Assembly: GCA_026990595.1 (NCBI GenBank)
Contig: JALXCZ010000052.1
Location: 30,738-94,737, forward strand
Length of the DNA: 64,000 bases
DNA from: Sulfurovum sp.
GTDB taxonomy: Bacteria > Campylobacterota > Campylobacteria > Campylobacterales > Sulfurovaceae
Direction of reading: 5' to 3'
The position numbers and the translations under genes were made by a program. Under the pieces are notes generated by a model. The model saw only the letters and a list, made by a program, of their open reading frames with translations, was not told where the DNA came from and ran no database searches. Position 1 is the stretch's first letter. Every line of letters starts with the position of its first letter. Shown here piece by piece: positions 63,501 to 64,000 of the stretch.

Positions 63501-63758
63501 ATCGATTTTTATCTTTTAGCCTTTTTACTTATTGTCCTTATCGGATCGGTCAGTGTGTATATCTATTATCTTAAAGAGAAAAAAGAGCATCTTGACAGCA
63601 TCAAGAGAGGCTTCTGTCCAAAATGCAGACAAAAGAGCATAGAACTCACAGACCAGCGTTCCGGCGGCTGTTCCGGACCGAAGATACTCTCTTTTGAATG
63701 TACAGAGTGTGGCTATACCAACAGCTTTGCCGTAGAAGGCGGGGGAGGCTGCAGTTAA
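63501..63758 (+). CDS. Small membrane-anchored zinc-ribbon protein, probable ATC start
   Basis: 85 residues if started at ATC 63501, which has AAGGAG six bases upstream. The track's GTG start at 63555 would cut off the hydrophobic helix FYLLAFLLIVLIGSVSVYIYYL. After the helix comes a zinc ribbon CPKCRQKS...CTECGY and a Gly/Cys-rich end GGGGCS. ATC is a very rare start codon; an ATG lost by mutation or a sequencing error is the alternative. It directly follows the protease gene and converges on msrA, overlapping it by four bases. Confidence 0.6.
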   Translation: MDFYLLAFLLIVLIGSVSVYIYYLKEKKEHLDSIKRGFCPKCRQKSIELTDQRSGGCSGPKILSFECTECGYTNSFAVEGGGGCS

Positions 63759-64000
63759 AACCTCTTCACCCGCCTATGACAGTACGGGGTTCCCCCTTTA
63801 CGCTTATAATGGTTCTGATGGTATGCTTCTGCCGTATAAAAAGGTTTTTTCTCCAAAACCTTTGTAGCGATCGTCAAGCCTTTGCTCTGCAGTATTTTGA
63901 TCAGCCTTTCTACTACTTTTCTCTCTTTTGCATTGTTGACGAATACTGCCGAGAGGTATTGACTCCCAATATCAGGTCCCTGTCCATTCTTTTGTGTAGG
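63755..64000 (-). CDS. msrA: Peptide methionine sulfoxide reductase MsrA, C-terminal part
   Basis: 81 residues before the window edge. The block QGPDIGSQYLSAVFV and the end FYTAEAYHQNHYKRKGGTPYC are those of MsrA, which repairs S-form methionine sulfoxide. The catalytic GCFW motif is outside the window. Its stop overlaps the stop of the small zinc-ribbon gene. Confidence 0.93.
   Translation of the reverse strand, partial: PTQKNGQGPDIGSQYLSAVFVNNAKERKVVERLIKILQSKGLTIATKVLEKKPFYTAEAYHQNHYKRKGGTPYCHRRVKRF

Overview
The window is a 64 kb chromosomal segment of a Campylobacterota (epsilonproteobacterial) genome, most likely a Sulfurovum-like member. I base this on the complete S10-spc-alpha ribosomal gene series, the low-GC coding style, promoters with a good TATAAT but no clear -35 box, short MurE and RpoA, a zinc-type S14, and the accessory gene mix. 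The genus is an inference; no database search was possible. There are no rRNA genes, no CRISPR array and no prophage.

Layout. 1-7.3 kb: a sugar PTS (end of enzyme I, an EIIBC transporter, EIIA/crr, nagA) split around a lipoprotein and a two-component system; crr is followed by an unlisted 32-aa membrane peptide. 7.3-11.3 kb: acyl-CoA synthetase, FadL porin and a lipase-like lipoprotein, a lipid-uptake set. 11.4-21.7 kb: housekeeping genes (nfo, tRNA-Glu x2, tRNA-Ala, parvulin, a ThiI-like thiolase, dnaG, a LapB-like protein, rnhA, rnc, aroC, rnhB). 21.8-26.1 kb: an AT-rich accessory island with a Septu-like AAA ATPase/HNH defence pair, a RAYT transposase between REP hairpins, and a RelE/HTH toxin-antitoxin pair. 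26.1-33.8 kb: recQ, a response regulator with a PiT phosphate transporter and a phosphate-type porin, then small housekeeping genes. 33.9-36.6 kb: an operon of FmdE-like protein, hemerythrin, DUF2249 and a polytopic membrane protein behind a perfect FNR-type site. 36.6-38.8 kb: murE, a TPR-like protein and nfu. 39.0-53.2 kb: rplQ back to rpsJ, one long minus-strand ribosomal series with secY, map, infA and rpoA, interrupted between infA and rpmJ by about 380 bp holding a promoter and a structured leader. 53.4-64 kb: an ATPase, SRP RNA, tRNA-Ser, a sensor kinase/diguanylate cyclase pair, a patatin, a GH19-like protein, two paralogous repeat proteins, a MORN-like lipoprotein, a YgjP-type protease, a small zinc-ribbon protein and the end of msrA.

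The most unusual signals are: (i) a family of short hairpins preceded by GTAG, arranged as inverted pairs around the RAYT gene and scattered elsewhere, where the TAG of GTAG is repeatedly the stop codon of the preceding gene; (ii) the FNR-type site at about -41.5 of the FmdE/hemerythrin/DUF2249 operon; (iii) a matching 32-nt operator-promoter block in front of the phosphate transporter and the porin; (iv) the structured leader before rpmJ; (v) an L22 ribosomal protein with a helix-hairpin-helix tail; (vi) the Septu-like defence pair; (vii) the duplicated five-repeat exported proteins.
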